The notes: generated by a model from the letters alone, not told the origin. DNA of 64,000 nucleotides from Trema orientale (GCA_002914845.1 JXTC01000005.1:2238850-2302849); one strand, 5' to 3'. Positions 22,826-35,309 are shown, numbered from the stretch's first letter. Translations and numbers: made by a program.

Positions 22826-25702
22826 ATGGAAGATGTCCCTCAACAATATTCATCATCATCTTCTTCTTCAGGGTAATGATATTTTCGCCTCCTTTTCAGC
22901 TCCTTTTTAATGGATGAATCCTTTTCAGCTCTTTGCTTCTGCTTTTGGCGGATTCCGTTTCTCTGTTCAGTTATGTTCAAGCCCTACCTCTCTCCCTCTC
23001 TCTAAATTCATGCTAAATATAATGTTTATGTCATTGTATCTTAGAGTAAAAATGCCATGCAAAATTGTTGTTTCACCACTTGAGTTTTTACATTTGAGCT
23101 TAAGGAATATAACAAACAAGCATTTGCACATGGCGTCTCTTTCATTGGTGGGGAGTATTTCTTTGTTTTGTATGTGAATTTTGTCACATTTTGTTGCTAT
23201 AGATGATGTTTCAATGGTTTCTTTTGATGTTATTGTGAGATATTTGATATTTCATCCAATATCTTTTTGGCCATTTGCTCCTATATATTCCCTCCCTCTC
23301 TCTCTTGCTTGATTACTTCAACTTACTGCCAAAACTTGTTTGAATTTGCTTTTAGGCTCCTAGGCTCTTTCCTCTCTCGTCATATTTTCTGTTTCTTTTG
23401 TTGACACTCTGGAGATTTTTCATGGGCAGCAATGGCTCCCGCGACATCGCCAAAGCGAAGCACGAAGGAGAAGTTGCTTCCAGCAGTAGGACTCAACGAT
23501 CTGCCTTCTCTAACTCCTTTTCAAGTCACGGTAATTTAGGTGTTTTTTACTTTTGTTTAGCATTTCCTTCAGTTTCTAGCATAAGGGTATTGACTGTTGG
23601 CCTTTTTCGGGTTCTACCATGTATGTTAGACTTAAGATCATTAGATTTCGAGGAGCCTACAGAAAAAGAGGAGGACATCTATGTTTCTTGTCCATTAAGA
23701 GGTCCTGAGGACTGTCCAAGAAGCTTGGATTCCGAAGGAGCTTCTTCGAAAGCCAGCACTTCGGACTCAGATGAGAGAGCTACCACCACTCATTGGCGTG
23801 GTTTCTTCAGTATACTTAAGAAAGGACCTCAAATGCGGTTCCAAACCTTTCCTCCTCTAAAGGGTGTTTCAAAATTCACTAGAAGAAAGAGTAAAAGAAT
23901 TAGAGAGGATATGGTCCCACCATTGAATCCTCCTCCTACCAATTCTTCTTTAGATGCTGAACTTAGCTGCTTTAAGTCTTCATGGAAGAACTTTACACTA
24001 TCCGAGCTCCAAGTTGCAACCAACAACTTCAGCCAAGGTCTGTCCTGTACTTCTCTTCACAATGTGGAGTAAATCACTCAATTTCTCATTTTGCAATTTT
24101 AAGATAGAATTGTTTGTCCAGAGATTTTATGTTTTAACCTTTTGTCTACTTGTGAAGAGAGTTTGATTGGTGAGGGAGGCTATGCTGAAGTTTACAAGGG
24201 GGAATTGGAAGATGGAGAGCTCGTTGCCGTTAAACGTCTGACAAGAGGAAGCCAAGAAGAAATGACAGCAGATTTCTTGTCTGAACTTGGGATTATAGTT
24301 CATGTTGACCATCCCAATATAGCCAAACTTATTGGGTATGGGGTTGAAGGAGGAATGCACCTTGTTCTTGATCTGTCTCCACATGGGGCTCTTTCATCTA
24401 TTCTTTATGGTTTGCTCTTCACCATAAAGCTTTTCTATTTCAAAATCATACAAATTTTTTAGAGAATTTGTTAATATAATCAGGCCCAAGGGAGAAACTG
24501 GACTGGGGAATCAGGTACAAAATCGTCTTAGGGACAGCTGAGGGCCTTCTGTATCTTCATGAAGGTTGCCAAAGGAGAATCATTCACAAAGATATTAAGG
24601 CTTCTAACATTTTGCTTTCAGAGGATTTTGAACCTCAGGTACCCTATTAGATCCGGATACAATAGAACAGTCAAATCCTCAGACTAACAGTTTTTATATG
24701 CCCATTGAAGCTTGATCATTGATCTAACACTTGCCTTTACTTTTTCCACCTACACAAATAGTAAATTGAAAGAAAAAGATTGAACTTCTAAATTTGTCAG
24801 CTTTTTAGTGTCTTATGAGCAAATTTCATTTGGATTCAGATATCTGATTTTGGCCTTGCAAAATGGCTACCAGATCAGTGGACTCACCATACTGTTTCGA
24901 AAATTGAAGGCACATTTGGGTAAGCAATTCAAGACTTCGAGAGACTTTCGATTTTTCCTTTGTTACCTTGCTTTCATGTTTAATCTTAAACTTGTCATCT
25001 TTCTTTCCAAATCATGAACAGTTACCTTCCTCCTGAATTCTTCATGCACGGTATAGTAGATGAGAAAACCGACGTCTATGCTTTTGGTGTACTACTCTTA
25101 GAACTCATAACTGGCCGTCAAGCTTTAGATAGCTCACAGAAAAGTCTTGTTATGTGGGTATGTAAACTTCTCTATGCAAGTATTTTCATTGTTTCTTCTT
25201 TGTGAATCAATCTTTATTAAACATTGCTCCAGGCAAAGCCTTTGCTCTCCAAGACTAGTTTCAAGGAGCTTGTAGATCCATGCCTCAGTGATGCCTATGA
25301 TGTCGAACAGATGAGCCGCGTAGTCTTGACAGCTTCAATGTGTATTCATCAGTCTTCTGTCAACCGACCCCAAATGAGCCAGGTACATCTTTCATCTGAG
25401 AATGGTAATAAAATAAAGAAGGTTTGGATTTTGCGTAACTTAACATAATTTAACCTTGTGTTTTAGCATTCTAAAGTCACTAAAACAGTGACTGATTTTG
25501 GAGTAATATTTCATTGCAGGTTGTCCAAATACTAAAAGGTGATGAAGGTAGTTTGGAGGTAGTAAAACAACGCCAGAAGTCGAAACTCCGGAGGACATAT
25601 TCAGAGGAGCTTTTCGATGCAGAAGAGTACAACTCAACTAAGTATTTGAATGATCTCGATCGACATATGGAGACTATTTTAGGCCCCTCCAATGATCTTT
25701 AA
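22826..25702 (+). CDS. Receptor-like cytoplasmic Ser/Thr kinase, RLCK class VI_A (RBK1/RBK2 type)
   Basis: Nine exons splice in phase: 22826-22872, 23430-23530, 23630-24037, 24158-24409, 24484-24638, 24840-24919, 25022-25157, 25233-25382 and 25520-25702, giving 503 residues. There is no signal peptide or membrane helix. A Ser-rich N-terminus leads to the family hallmark [19 protein letters not shown]. The kinase domain has a glycine loop GEGGYAEV (190-197), Lys211 in VAVKRL, catalytic HKD (304-306) with Asn311, and DFG at 324-326. The tail [20 protein letters not shown] is typical of the class. Arabidopsis RBK1/RBK2 bind ROP GTPases, so a role in ROP signalling at the cell cortex is inferred. 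Position beside a P4H4-like gene points to At5g18910 (RLCK VI_A6) as the likely orthologue. Intron 2 (23531-23629) is 99 nt and open in frame; retention would give 536 residues. Confidence 0.9.
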
Positions 25703-28700
25703 GTATGTTCATGGTGATAAAAGTCCCAAAACACTAAAAATCCATAGAAGTTTGGTGATGTAATCCTTCCATGAATTCGATTCATTGACGGACCAAAAGT
25801 TCAGAAACTGGCAAACACTACAAAAGTGGAAGAAGTATCAAGAGAAACATAACCAGGAAGGAACCTCGTAATCAAAATTCAGGGTACTAAAGGTCAAGAG
25901 TCCTAACATAACATGCTTGTATAGGCTTAAGTTTTATGGAGCGAAAGTGTCTCAAAGGTTGTTCTTTAGGAAGATCGAATACATTTTGCAAGTTCCATTG
26001 CATTTACCCAGGCGGGAAACTTCTACCTTTAACGGGGTCCAATTTGCTTGATGTCATAATTTTATCTTTAGCATATTATTAGGGAAAGTTTAAAGCATAG
26101 GTAGGCAAAATTTTAGCTCTTCCCATCGATTTATGAGAAAGAAAATCATTTTGCTTTTGCAATAGAATATGATAAGGGCTACTAGCAATGAAATCGTCTA
26201 TGCATTTTAGGCCCTCTTCTTAATTTAATGGATCTAATGGAATTTGTGTGGACACAATATGATGAGATTGGTTAATATATAAATGGAAACAGGGGCGGAG
26301 CCAGTCCTTAAGGGGGCATTAAGTCTTATAAGTGATAGGTCATAAAATTAGATCAACATAATTTAGAGTTTTAGTATAATTTTTGTCAATTTTCATGGAG
26401 GGATAGAACTATTTTGACTCATTTTAAGTAAAGATACACATTTTTTTTTTCTTTTAAAATACATGTAAAATTTTTTTTCCCCCTAAAATTCAGTGTTTTC
26501 ACTAGTTTTATTTTCTTATAAATAAAATAAAATAAAAAAATTGACTAACTCATCAGGTTCCCCATCTTTTTTGTTTTAAATAACTTTCTATATTTATATA
26601 TATTAATTATAATAATTTTTTTAGTAAATCTACTAATATTATTTTAACTATTAGATTAAAATCCAATAGCTCAAATTAGAGTACCCATTTATGGAATAAA
26701 AACAAAAATCTCAATTGAAACATCACCTCTATATATATATATATATGTATATTTACATACTACCGTTCTTTCTCGATGATGTTACCATCATATATATATA
26801 TATATGTATATTTACATACTACCGTTCTTTCTCGATGATGTTACCTGATGGTTGATTCAGATAATTAGTAGGTGCAACGTTGAAAAACAGATCTTATAAG
26901 AAAGGACAATATCAATCCCACTTGCATGCATCCATGGATCAATTGAATAGTCAAAATAATTTAGCACAAATTACTTTTATTTGGATAATTTCTTATATTC
27001 TAATATTATTGAAGTCATTGCATTCAAACGACAATATGTATACATATATATATATGGCTACCAATCCAGTAGATTTTTTTTTTTTTTTTTTTTTTACCTA
27101 TACATAGATATCATTTTGGTCAATGTAAATTTATTATGCATATTTTTTTATTATAAAATATAGGACAGAAAAATAGCATTAATGATGCACGTCTTTTCAT
27201 GCATCTCATTATAGCCGTTGGATCACCATTAAATGATGATGTAACGGCTTAAAAAAAAATTTCTACACATGGGTAAGAAAAAGAACCTACTGAATTGGCA
27301 ACCTGTATAAACCTACTGAATTGGCAACCTATATATATATATAGTTCTTTATTAGAACTTGAACCATTTGTTTAGTTAAGACATGTGACAGCTCATTTAG
27401 TAGGCAATATAGCATAGCACTCCTACTATAGTAATAGTATCTTTTTTTTTTTTTAATTCTTATACTTTATTAGAAATTAGACTAAAATTTTGAAAATTTA
27501 TTCACTAAAAAAGTTGTTTTTTTTTTCCTTTAAAAAAAAAATTGACATGGAAGAATGAAATAGATCAGAGGGCAATTAAATTCAACTTATCTAGATTTTC
27601 ATCCTAAAATAATGGCAGTTGGCTGTATGTTTGTCGCAAAATTAAGATAGATGGCATGTAATGCTGAGACGTTTTTTCTTTTTTCTTTTTTTCCGAATTT
27701 ATTTAACATAGTACAGGAATACCGCATATTTTGTTTATCGATTTATTTTGAAGGTATTATCTTATCTCAGGCTTTATTGTTGGCAGGTTTAGTAAATGCT
27801 TATCTGCCATTTACAAGAATCATTAGATCATTAATTATTTGACTTTAATTAAAATATAGGAGGGAATGCATGACTTTTGCGGATTTCATCTACTTTTGGG
27901 AACAATTCTACAATCCAACTTAGATATTATATTATTTACAACAGTTAATTTTTCATGTGTATTCGTCTGTTATCTATTTCTGTCATTTCTTAATTCCAAT
28001 CAGTTTTTCGTCTTATTGTCCTAACTGAGGATCAAACAATGCAAATTTTTCGAATATATCTATATATGTATAATATATTAAAAACAAAAACATCATGTTT
28101 AGCATTTTTATAACAAAAAAAAATCCTCTTACTTTTCATTTATGTAAAATACAACTTTCAATTTATATTTTTCTATAAAATCGCACCAAATCCTAAGGAT
28201 ATCAATGGGACGAGGCAGAGAAAAACTTTTTATTTATTATTTTTTTTAGCCATACTATTTTACTATACCATCAATATCCCAAACCCTATCGTGGAAGAGT
28301 CTCCATTTAAAATTGTCAACTTGAGTCCATTAATAAAAATCATATATTAGTTCAAGTTCTTTTAAAAGTATAATTATTAAAAAAATAAATTAAAGTTAAA
28401 TATATTAAAAAATCTAATTTTAGCTCAGTCTATTAGATTTATATTATTAGTATTAAACTTCTAATATAAATATAATATCACTAAAGGTTGGATTGAGAAG
28501 AAGATACTCTGAAAAGTGAAAACAATAGGCAAAGAGATGATTACGGAAATCATAAATAATATGACTGTTGGATAGTATAAACCTTAATGTGTAAATGTAT
28601 ATATATTTTATCAGTTTTTTTTTTTTTAAATTTCAGCAAAATTATTAGTATATAAAATAACTACACATATATCTCGCATCATTTATTACAGTAAAAACCA

Positions 28701-29190
28701 ACCCCATTTATACAACACTACTCAACACAGTCAAAATTGACATCATTCTAGACGGAAAAAACCAATCCCATTCATGCAATTCTACTCAATAGACATTGTT
28801 ACCCAAATTGAAAATGTGGCCTTCTATGGGTTGACTCCTATGGGGTTGACTCAAATGGAAAGCATGTCTTATGCAAAGTTATAAAGAAAAATAATATAAG
28901 AAAAAAATTTGAGTTGATTCAAAAATTTAGGTTAGTTTTTATATAAGACCTTTAAGTCCAAAAGTTTATATTTTCCACCTATGTGGGACTATAAACCTAT
29001 AATCAAACCACATAAATACATTCATTGTATTCAAAGTTTCCAATGGAAAGGAAATAACATGCATTAAAAAATAATAATAATAATAAAAAATCCAAGTATT
29101 ATTATTAGTATGAAAATTAAGGCTATGTTTAGTAGAGAGTAAAGAAAATGAAAATTAGGCCATCTATATCTATTTTAGAAAAGAATTTCA
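25703..29190. other. Intergenic, no gene seen
   Basis: After the kinase 3' region, AT-rich DNA follows. The stretch from about 26292 begins AGGGGCGGAGCCAG, a phrase common at the edge of dispersed plant repeats, but no boundaries can be set. A duplicated 26-bp segment lies at about 27281-27331 (CCTACTGAATTGGCAACCT). Open frames here, such as 27651-27842, show no family features. Confidence 0.5.
26733..26845. repeat. 59-bp tandem duplication
   Basis: A (TA)n tract followed by GTATATTTACATACTACCG and TTCTTTCTCGATGATGTTACC occurs twice with a period of 59 bases (the GTATATTT landmark at 26747 and 26806). The copies are essentially identical, implying a recent event. Confidence 0.85.
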
Positions 29191-29465
29191 AATTTATGGG
29201 GGGTGTCAATTTTTTAGATTCGGTAACACATTTTTTAGAAAAATGTCACTTTTAAATTTTTTTTAGAAAAATACTATTTTTTAAAATAGTTACTAGTAAC
29301 CGGTAATCAGTTTTCGAGCATTAATAACTAGTAACCAAATATATTTATAACTGGTATATAATTAATAACTGATATCCAGTAACCAGTTTTGAAGCACTGG
29401 TAACTATTTTTAAAAGTAGCATTTTTCTAAAAACTTTTTAAAAAAGTGGTATCATTCTAAACAAA
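29191..29465. mobile_element. Small foldback element
   Basis: AAAAATGTCACTTTTAAA and TAGTTACTAGTAACCGG on the left are mirrored by CCAGTAACCAGTTTTG, GGTAACTATTTTTAAAA and TTTTTCTAAAAACTT on the right. The element resembles the one at 61020-61260 in composition and motif order. No coding potential. Confidence 0.5.
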
Positions 29466-30192
29466 GCAATACGGGATTTGAAAAAAAAAATTGACTCACA
29501 GTATTTTTGTATTTTGTATTTTTTTTTTTTGTAGATAAAAATGAGAAACCCAAAGAAAATAGAAAGAAAGGAAAATGTGTATGATGAAAAGGAAAGCGTT
29601 TTTCCTCCATAGTTATTTGATATGTAGAGATCTCCGAATTCTGATCTCCTGAGATAATACTCCACTAAGGAGGGAGCTCTTCCTTAGGTTCTCTCTTTCA
29701 TGTAGGATTTTCTTTTTATTTTGTTTAATATAACTTTCTCTTAAGTGAACGTGGATTTCTATCTTTATGATTATTTTGTTTAACTTTCTATATGGGTTTA
29801 GTTCCAGATTTAGAGTAAAAAACGTAGAAGAATATTGATCTATGTGGATAACCTATCACCAAATTAATCTTTTATAAGAGTGATTCCAATAGTGTAGCAT
29901 GTTCTTGTAGGATTTAAAGTTCATCAGCTTAAAATATTTCAAGTATAAAGTCATATGTATAATATGCATTAACATTCGTTCAAAGTTTCACTGTAGACAT
30001 AGTCTATAATTGAATGTAAATTGCTTATTTTATTTTATATATAATGCCATGATTAATCATGTATTTGTGATAAAATTTCACATAATTTACCTAGATTTAT
30101 TTCAAGAGTAGAAAGTGGGCTTATTAATTTAGTTTAATAAATTCTCTTCTTCGATGGGAATATGTTATTGTAAAGCTTGTTAATTAAAAAAA

Positions 30193-30224
<32 letters not shown>

Positions 30225-30489
30225 AACTCAATATGTATATATTGGAGGCCGTGCCATCTAAAACATATAGTAAACTTTATCTATATTAATATGAGGAGAA
30301 GAGCTAGCTTGAGTGAAACGTTTGGAAACGGTATGATTAGCTTGTGAATTTAATCATGTATATTTGATTTGGAAACTCCTCTCTCTCAATAAACTTTTCT
30401 TTACTATTTTTCAAGCTTTGAGCCAAGTATAACAAGCTTTTATGCATAACGAATGTCGGTTTTAATACTATAACCTACAACACCATAAC

Positions 30490-30955
30490 CAAATGGGTTT
30501 ATGACACAAATTGTCCTTGGACTATTTAATATGTGGCAATCTAGTCCTTAAAGTTTCAATTGTGGTAATTAAATTCTGAATTATCTAAATTATAACATGA
30601 CATTAATTTTTGATAAAAAAACACATATAAAGAACACGTTATAACATTTAGAATTATATTTAAAGAAAAACAAATCGAACAACAGGATTTATAGAGAATA
30701 AAAGATGTATTATTTGTATCTTTTAGGTTTTTAAAACCACAAATTTATTAAAAAATTTCTAATATGGTTCATTTCTATACTTGGAATTCCTAACTTACTT
30801 TTCAAGTATACTTTCAGATGTCACAACGTGCTGGTATTTTGGTTAAAATATTTAAGAACAAGTTATAATTTAGACAATTTAAGAACTAAATTACTATAGA
30901 TTAGATAACTCAGGTGCCGTTTGTGCCATTAATCGTGACCAAACGGTACCTAAGA
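30490..30955. mobile_element. Foldback element of about 465 bp
   Basis: Left-arm text around 30560-30645 (containing CTAAATTATAACATGA and GAACACGTTATAACA) is the imperfect reverse complement of 30820-30900 (TGTCACAACGTGC and AAGTTATAATTTAGAC). The right end, read on the minus strand, contains ATTAATGGCACAAACGGCACC. It shares its core TTAATGGCAC with the ends of the 14291-15211 element. Confidence 0.55.
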
Positions 30956-31068
30956 TCAATAGAGTGACAAAGAATGCATGAATTTTTTTTTTCCACAACG
31001 TTTTGGAGTTTTGGATCGTTTTACTTATTGATTTTCTTTATCATATTTTGGTAATTTTAGAAATGTCT

Positions 31069-31192
31069 TCTATTTTTTTAATTACTATTCAAAGTCATAT
31101 ATAGTAATTCCTATGAAAATGGAGAGAGTGAAAAAAAAATAATTTCTATTTTTTTAATTACTATTCAAAGTCATGTATAGTAATTCCTATGA
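31069..31192. repeat. 76-bp tandem duplication
   Basis: TCTATTTTTTTAATTACTAT followed by TCAAAGTCAT and TAGTAATTCCTATGA occurs at 31069 and again at 31145, separated by a purine-rich stretch. The copies differ at about one base. Confidence 0.8.
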
Positions 31193-31230
31193 TTCATGGA
31201 TCAAGTCCCATACATGATAGCGTCATATGA

Positions 31231-31818
31231 TGACTCCCCGCTCGGGACGCTTGGCTAAAAATTAATTTTGATGTGGGTGTTGATGAGAATTTTGTAGTGG
31301 TAGCAGCCGTATGTCATGACTTTTCCGGAGTAATTATGGCCATTGAAACCAGAAGATTTGATTGTTCGATCTCCTCTAGTAGGTGAATGTAGAGCTGCTC
31401 TTACAGCCATTGAATTGGCTATTTCGAAGAAAATTTCGCACTTAATCCTAGAAGGAGATGCCCATATTGTTATTAATAGTCTCAATGGCAATGAAGAAGC
31501 TTGTCCTTGGGAAATTTCCAATCTAGTGTTTGACTGCTCTAATCTCTTACAATCCATCCCTTTATGGAAAGCTTCCTTCTCCCCTAGGCTCTCTAACTGT
31601 CTTGCTCATAACTTAGCACAATGGGCTCGCTTCTTTTCTAGATTTGGTAGTTTGGATGTAACCTCAATTTTTGAGGCTTGTTTATCAGATATGTTCGGCT
31701 GGTCACCAAATTCCCCATTTTCAATTGTAGGGTGAATTTCGGTTGCTAACTCTTATGTTGTTCTTTTCTCGGCTTTTCAATATATATCATCGTTTTCTAC
31801 CCAAAAAAAAAAAAAAAA
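31231..31818 (+). pseudogene. 3' end of a LINE: RNase H-like domain remnant with poly(A)
   Basis: Reading from about 31235, one frame gives DAWLKINFDVGVDENFVVVA, the first strand of a plant LINE RNase H (RVT_3) domain. Near 31340 the frame shifts. The second frame continues to 31735 with GECRAALTAIELA, LILEGDAHIVINSL and a typical NCLAHNLAQWA C-terminus. Candidate acidic residues are the Asp in INFDV, the Glu in GECRA and the Asp in EGDAH. About 65 bases past the stop, an A run (31801-31818) marks the 3' end. The copy is strongly 5'-truncated, as usual for LINE insertions, and is not functional. No clear target duplication was found. Confidence 0.8.
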
Positions 31819-32201
31819 GAGTAAAATAACAAAACAAACGCCTCCTATTTACTAAAATTAAATATTGCCTTTGTTTGAAAAGAAAATGAACTGAAATAAA
31901 ACATGTAAGACCAAAGAAGAAACTGAAATGACAATTAACTCCACTGACTCACCAACACACATATTAAATCTGAAAAAGGGCTTTAATGTAATTAGATAAC
32001 CGACGCCCGAATATACATTTATTTATTTATTTATAGTTACTTTTGTCAACGACAACAAATTGTCGCGTCGCTGGTGTTATATTATCGATTATAAGAAAAC
32101 AAAGAATCCGTCACTTTCGTACGAAAATTGGGATATTTTCCGGGAAAATATCTTAAACTTTCTCTCGATTTCCATCTCTCAGGCGATTTCAGAGCCAGAA
32201 T
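31819..32201 (+). promoter_or_regulatory. Upstream region of the prolyl 4-hydroxylase gene
   Basis: About 380 bases between the LINE poly(A) and the P4H ATG. A CT-rich leader (around 32155-32195) precedes the start codon, as is common in plant 5' UTRs. The LINE remnant therefore forms the distal edge of this short promoter. Confidence 0.4.
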
Positions 32202-32333
32202 ATGACTAAGATTTGGCTTCAGTTATTCCTCTTTCTACTCTCGATCCTCTTCCATGAATCATCGAGTTCATACGCTGGCTCAGCGAGTTCGATCATCAAC
32301 CCCGCCAAAGTCAAACAGATTTCATGGAACCCA

Positions 32334-32368
<35 letters not shown>

Positions 32369-35062
32369 ACTTTTTCTCCGTTAAAGCTTTGATTTTCTTC
32401 TCTTTTGATCCGTTTTGATCATCATCATCATTATCGATTGATCGGTTTCAGAGCTTTCGTGTACGAAGGATTTCTTACGGACTTGGAGTGCGATCATTTG
32501 ATCTCGCTCGTGAGTACCCGTTGACCTAATTATTATTCCATTGATTATGATCTTCGAAGGTGGTTGAGCTTTGAATGTTTAATCTGAATTTTGTTTACAG
32601 GCCAAATCGGAGCTCAAGAGATCAGCCGTCGCCGATAACGACTCCGGGAAGAGCAAGCTTAGCGAAGTCCGTACTAGCTCTGGCATGTTCATCCCTAAGG
32701 CTAAGGTTCTTTAATTCTTTCTGTTCTTATTCATATGGATTATGTAAATACTGGTCTTTTGTATTATTGAACTGTACTTGTTTATTTGTTGTTTCTTAAT
32801 TTAATTGGGTTTATGTTAAGATTTGATCATTTGGGTACCTTTTAGAGCTTTTAAAGTTTCTTTTATGGTATTCATTAATCAAAGATCATTGGTGGGAGAG
32901 TGTAGGTTGGTTATATGAGTTGGAATGTGGGTGCTTGATTTTGTACGAAGAATTTGCTTTTGAGTTTCGCCTGTCTTAGAAAGCACTTCAAATTTAGGCC
33001 TCTTTATAAGTATAACTATGTTTTTTCGCGACGTGTCCTACAGCCCAAATGTGATTGTTTCTTTTATAGTGCTATTAGTTTACCTTTCAATTTGTTTTGT
33101 AACTTACTTATATCTGATGTTACACTTTGAAATATATTGTTTTAGGATCCTATTGTTGCTGGTATAGAGGACAAGATTTCAACGTGGACATTTCTTCCTA
33201 AAGGTATGGGGTTGCCGTTGAACCAAGTTAAAATTTTATTTTAATTTCTTTCTGTCTTTTGGGATTTTTTACTTTCAAGTTATCTCATCTAAGTTATGCA
33301 TTACTATCTCGGTCTGTATCTGCAGACTCAAGAGGACTTCTTTCTACAGATTTTATCTCTTGCCAACCCATAAACGAAACTATATATTCTTTTTCCTTTA
33401 TTGGCATCTAGGAGAGCACTTAAATTGAATTTGTAGCATTTCCTTCATAGCTGGAATGTAACATACTTTAAGGGAGTCTTCATCAGTAACTGAATTTATG
33501 GACTTCGTAGCGAATGAGGGTCAGGAAGAAAACTAAATTTGGCTAAGGCGAATGGTAAAAAGTTGAAAAATAAGGATTGTGGAGGATTTGGTGGTAATGT
33601 TTATGTTGCTAGTCTGGCAGTATGATAAGTAGGTTAGAGTAGATATCAATGTTGAATTTCCTTGGAGAATCTAGGAAAATCCCATAGGTTTTCAATTTAG
33701 CCATTTTTGACTGAGCAACATTAACCACCTAAGTGCCTTTCGCATTTTCTTTATGAACTATAGGGTGGGCAAAGTAGTGTTCTGTGTAAAGAATCCCAAT
33801 TTGTAAAGAATCCCAATTTAACTTGGGATTCTTTACACAATAAGCTGAATTTTCACAGGAGGATGTTGGTGTTATATAATGAGGTCTTCACTCTTTTATT
33901 TAAAATGTAAAGTGATGAAAACCCGAAACCTTTTTTTTTATTCCCTTTTAAGTTTTCTGGTTACATGTATGTGTTTGTTAATGTCAGAAAATGGAGAAGA
34001 TATACAAGTACTGAGATATGAAGAAGGCCAGAAATACGAACCCCACTATGATTACTTTGTTGACAAAGTCAACATTGTTCGGGGTGGACATCGCATAGCA
34101 ACTGTACTCATGTATCTGACTGATGTCGTTAAGGGTGGTGAAACAGTGTTCCCTCAAGCGGAGGTAAGTAAATGTTTTCACCTCCATGGAGATTTACATT
34201 TTGCCTTCAGTCTTCAGACGATATTTGTTGGTGGATGGTGTCCATAATTGTCTTCAGAGTGTTGCCTGGGTTCCTCTAATTTTTTCTCGACATTTCCCTT
34301 GCCCTGTCCCGTTTGGGTTGGGACCAAATGGGCTACTTACATGATTGGCATTCTTTTCATTCTGCACAGCCTTGTCTTGAACCAAGTCTCTTGGATGGGC
34401 AAAGGCCTTAATAATAATATTGCATTAACTTGTCAAATTTCAATTATCTTATTACCGTTGAATTACTTGGAAACTTCAACAGTTTGACCAAAACAAGTAA
34501 TTACAAACTATGAAGGAACTCTTCCGACATTATCGCTTCCTTTAACTTACGGCATTCAGTAACATTTCAATCTTTCCTCAGGAGAATCCACGTCATAAGG
34601 CTTCCACGACAAATGATGATTTCTCTGAGTGTGCAAAAAAGGGAGTTGCGGGTAATTATAATCAAAGAAGTTCCAGTTATCTTTAATCAATTCTATCTAC
34701 TTGTACTATGGCCTACTCCAAGTGGATGGCTTCTGATTCTCTCTTTCTCACTATGTCATTACTCAGTCAAAGCACGCCGAGGGGATGCCCTTCTTTTCTT
34801 CAGTCTCCTCCCAACTGCTGTTCCGGACACAAAAAGTCTCCACGCCGGGTGCCCAGTAATTGAAGGTGAGAAATGGTCAGCTACAAAATGGATTCATGTA
34901 GACTCATTTGACAAGGACTTGTCGGCCGGTGGGACCTGTACAGACTCGAATGAGAACTGTGAGAGATGGGCTGCTCTTGGCGAATGCACCAAGAACAAGG
35001 AATACATGGTTGGATCTCCAGAGCTTCCTGGATACTGTAGAAGGAGTTGTAAAGTGTGTTAG
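32202..35062 (+). CDS. P4H4: Prolyl 4-hydroxylase with ShKT domain (P4H4-like)
   Basis: Seven exons splice in phase: 32202-32335, 32452-32509, 32601-32705, 33146-33203, 33988-34163, 34582-34651 and 34767-35062, giving 298 residues, a usual length for plant P4Hs. The enzyme hydroxylates prolines of extensins and arabinogalactan proteins in the ER/Golgi using Fe(II), O2 and 2-oxoglutarate. The N-terminal hydrophobic stretch (about residues 4-18) is a signal anchor. Iron ligands are His138 and Asp140 (YEPHYDYF) and His226 (KSLHAGCPV). Lys236 in GEKW should bind 2-oxoglutarate. Residues 258-298 form a six-cysteine ShKT domain, ending in SCKVC. The family is known; orthology to At5g18900 is inferred from length, domain set and neighbours. 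Intron 4 (33204-33987) contains a hairpin repeat, and intron 1 starts with a CT run. Confidence 0.92.
32336..32368. repeat. (TC)n microsatellite at the start of P4H intron 1
   Basis: An uninterrupted TC run of about 30 bases begins two bases after the donor GT, so the 5' splice site itself is GTCTCTCT. The run may affect splicing strength and is likely length-polymorphic. Confidence 0.85.
33784..33839. repeat. Hairpin with duplicated arm in P4H intron 4
   Basis: TGTAAAGAATCCCAATTT occurs twice in a row (from 33786 and 33802) and is followed by its reverse complement, AACTTGGGATTCTTTACACA, at 33820-33839. The stem is 18-19 bp with a very short loop. Confidence 0.85.
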
Positions 35063-35234
35063 AATCTTCATCTTACCACTTCAAGCATCAATTGTAGGAT
35101 TCCTCGGGTCAGTACTATTCATTTTGTTCATTCTCCACTGGATTCTAATTGAATATTTCATCACAAGTATTTTACAGACACAGCTAAGTTAAAGCAAGCC
35201 TTGCGCTGTTGCTTCTTTTTGAGGGATAGTAATT

Positions 35235-35248
35235 GGTGGTTGTCTCTG

Positions 35249-35294
<46 letters not shown>

Positions 35295-35309
35295 GTGGTT
35301 GTCTCTGCT
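35235..35309. mobile_element. Poly(T)-only insertion flanked by a 16-bp duplication
   Basis: GGTGGTTGTCTCTGCT at 35235-35250 is repeated exactly at 35294-35309. Between the copies are only T residues (35251-35293, 43 T). The two T before each copy also match. This is the footprint expected of target-primed reverse transcription of a poly(A) tail alone, in minus orientation. It lies in the 3' region of the P4H gene, about 170 bases past its stop. Confidence 0.75.

Noticed and set aside
33879-34247. Alternative reading of the P4H exon with an upstream Met in intron 4
   Set aside because: The frame before 33988 is intronic and lacks family sequence; the AG acceptor at 33987 restores the conserved text in phase.
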